From NCBI GenBank assembly GCA_037013685.1, contig CM072895.1, positions 11,320,463-11,384,462 of the forward strand: a stretch of DNA of 64,000 nucleotides. The letters are read 5' to 3'. Both the position numbers and the translations under genes were made by a program. Below, piece by piece: positions 61,106 to 64,000 of this stretch; the first letter of the stretch is position 1; each line of letters begins with the position of its first letter. This DNA comes from Acridotheres tristis. Its lineage: Eukaryota; Chordata; Aves; Passeriformes; Sturnidae. The notes beneath the pieces are model-generated. The model had not been told where the DNA came from. It searched no databases and saw nothing but the letters and a program-made list of their open reading frames with translations.

Positions 61106-64000
61106 GTACTTATGACATATGTTGGAATAAAAAGATGTTGAAAATATTGTTTCTAAAAGCCCAGAGAAAGACCTGCTGTAGTTCTTTCTGGTACTATTTG
61201 CTACAATTTCCTATGAAGGAAAACATTTTGAATGGCCATTATTAAAACATACAACTTCTAAAACCAGCAGTAACATTTAAGATCAGATAATCAAGAAAAC
61301 ACACAGTACTAGAAACCAACCATATTAATCCACACTTTAAAAAAGCATAGGACAATCATTTTTCAAATTAAATATTTACTAAAGTATCTTAAAGTACCTA
61401 AGTGCTATATAGAAGGAAAGGAAACCACCTTTCAGGAAACCTCCAGCTCACTCCCTGTTGTTTCTTAATGCCAGTGAGGTAGTTGGACTAAATGACAGTG
61501 TCAGGAGTACAAAAATGCAAGATAATGGCACTGAGGTATATAACATAAATATGAAAATAAATTTAAAGTAAATACTAATTATGTTTTCAAAACTTAATTA
61601 TTTTGGAACTTAACACCATCCCTTTCTTACCTACAGACTGACTGTTCAGGACTGATATTCTCACTTGCTGATATTATCTTGCTGCTGTCAGCGCTTTAAA
61701 AAAAAGAAAGAAAATTCATTTTCAACCATATTTAGTATCAGGACAGCAATGAAGAAGGAGGCTTCTGCTTTATGACCAAAGAAACATTATTCTTCAATAC
61801 AACCCAAGTTCTAGAAAGGTTACAATCACAACAATGTAACTTCTTTTTACCGTCTAGAACAACCATCTAGAAATTTGAGACTGGTTCAAGCCTGTCCTTT
61901 AAGAGAAGCCAAAAAACATTTGCCTTGATGGAGAAACCACATGGAAGAAAAAAGAAACTAAAAATAATTAACATGGATTTGCTCCTATCTTCAAGATGAA
62001 ACTTGCAATATATAAGCACCTCCACGTGTTCATAATCCTGTCAGAGCCCAACATTCAACACACAATTACAGGGGATTTATACCTCACGTGATTCCATGTA
62101 ACTGCATTCCCCACACATTTTATTGGACCAGACAGACATTCCAGAGATGAGGCTTCACACTGTACAGGATGCAGGAAGGGAATCACTCAGCAGTCAATGC
62201 AAAATGAAGCCTTCTGGAAACATTCATCCCACCAGCTCCCACTGGACACAGACAAAGGAAATAACGCAAATAATGCTTTTTAATTAAAATGTGGTATAAA
62301 GTTTACATATGCACATACTAGGAGGAACTGGTAAAAAAAATTATAAGATAAAATATCTTTGAAGAGGAGTACACTTCTCAACTCCTACTAAAAGAAAGGA
62401 AATTATGGTAGTTATGGATTAGTAGCTTTGGAAATCTCACCTTTCAAGGACAATAAGTGGAGCTGCTATGAAGAAGAGACAACCACTACTGTTGGTGCAG
62501 TCACTGCTAGCAGAAAGACAGACACTGTGTGCCATGGCAAAAAGGACTCAAAAGGGAAATGAATCAGCAACATACAAAACTATGGTTGCCACCAGCTTAT
62601 ATCTTACTGAACAAATAATGAAATACCTCCAGTGTTCCTATACCACAGAAGTATGAATCAATGAAGCAATACATGGGAAAGATTTAAACAGCTTAGTGTG
62701 CATGCATGACTGAAAAAAAAAATCTACCTCAAAAATAGTTTGGAAAACATCTGTGCTACACCAGGAACAGAAGAACTTGAAGAAAATTGAAGAAAGATGT
62801 GCAGAAAGTTGAAATAAGATCAAATAAGCAATACAAATGCTCAAAAGGATTAGAAAAACCAAACGTAAGTACACAAGAGAGACTTTCAGGACACCACTCC
62901 TTTTGGATGCAACATGGTGCAGTGCCCAATTCCCTCTGAAACAGGTTGCAACCCCAAATTTACAGTCACTTCAATAATGAACAAACTTGTGTTTAACACT
63001 CCAGACACTTCCACATTTTTAGTCACAATCCAGACATGCCTAACATTAATAGCTGGCAGCAACAGCAGAAGTCACTAAAACGTTGCTGTTTTCACACCCA
63101 ATCCAGCTATTTTCAGCAGCTCTGCCTTCTCCAGAGGGAACCAATTACAATATGTATGGTCCCCCTTGCAACCATCACCCTCACACGAGTCCTCAGCTTC
63201 TGATTACACAGCAGACAGTAACAGCCATCCTTTTTCAAACAGTTCTTTGTTATTCTGAGCTTACTAAACAGCTGTGTTTCAAAGCACTCAGAGCCTAAAT
63301 TAGAAGTATTGCACAAACAGCCACTGCCTTTCCTCACTGACCTTCTCATCTGTTGAGTTCTGAAATTTCAAGAGACAGCCCTGATTACTTTGGTAATTAC
63401 TTCTCACTGTCTTCTGGTCTTCACTTTATACCTATAATTATAAACAAAAAAAAAAAGTGTAGGCATATGGAACACATACTCAATTCCCACTCTATCCTGC
63501 AAGTCCTTCAGGGAAAGGAAGTGACAATGGCCACAAGTTACATGGATTAGGATGTTCTGAGTGGACATGAGGACAAATTACTCTACCAGAGCACAATGGA
63601 ACAGGTAGCCCAGAGAAGGTGCTTAGTACCTGAAGTCTGTTTTTCTACTCATCACTCTATACTCCCTTAAAAGTAACTGCTTTTGGACTGATTCCCTTGA
63701 GAAGCAAAAAGACCACTGAGGCAACAAAATACTACCTACATTGTTATTGTCTATTCAATACATTCAATACTGCACATTCCATGTTATGTGTCCCTTCACT
63801 GACCTGACATTTCTTCAGCCAACTCCAATACAAGCACCTCCAGTGCAACAAATGCATGATAAAGAGGTGTTTCAAACAGAAGGTGACATACTCAGAAGTA
63901 TAAATTTAACTGACATAAAACAGCAAAAAAAGTTCAGGACAAGGGGTACAAGAATATCCAAATATAAAAAACTCCAAACTACTCCAAATGACAATGAACC
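61106..64000. other. Unique sequence to window end, no supported gene
   Basis: AT-rich unique DNA with short A-runs. Minus-strand frames at 62638-62874 and 63113-63349 and + frames at 63083-63298 and 63353-63550 have no splice or domain support. Confidence 0.5.

Noticed and set aside
1..64000. CRISPR arrays, prokaryotic operons, phage, tRNA/rRNA genes or a novel defence-type system
   Set aside because: Nothing in composition, gene packing or repeat structure suggests them; the DNA has the character of a vertebrate intron or intergenic region.

Overview
The window looks like ordinary vertebrate, most probably bird, nuclear DNA. It is AT-rich, with no operon-like gene packing, no long uninterrupted coding frame and low repeat density. 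The recognisable interspersed repeats are all CR1 LINE fragments, the dominant retroposon of birds (also found in turtles and crocodilians). I see no prokaryotic genes, CRISPR arrays, insertion sequences, tRNA or rRNA genes, and no convincing 'new system'.

Layout on the + strand: 1-2.65 kb is unique sequence. A 1.1-kb minisatellite built on a 10-bp unit fills about 2.67-3.77 kb. About 3.8-55 kb is mostly unique, intron-like DNA with small simple repeats. Scattered through it on the minus strand, from about 48.6 kb down to 11.4 kb, are short open segments flanked by good acceptor and donor signals. Many join in compatible reading phase, so the parsimonious reading is that the window lies inside a large multi-exon gene transcribed from the minus strand, with kilobase introns. 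The + strand also looks A/C-rich by eye, as expected of the template strand of a transcribed gene. I could not identify the gene. Pseudo-exons are common in introns, so each exon call is a candidate. The best are 38268-38357, 15120-15212, 13088-13175, 34628-34702, 37386-37466 and 45869-45935.

About 55.4-61.1 kb holds three CR1 fragments. One is a + strand copy of about 1.1 kb that has lost the core of its reverse transcriptase. One is a minus-strand 3' fragment of about 250 bp, and one is a + strand tail of about 90 bp. From 61 kb to the end I see no supported gene.

The most distinctive object is the minisatellite. About 110 units hold a 10-bp phase over 1.1 kb, so three units make 30 bp and unrelated frames on both strands translate as 10-residue repeats. 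The long reading frames there are by-products of the repeat, not evidence of a protein.
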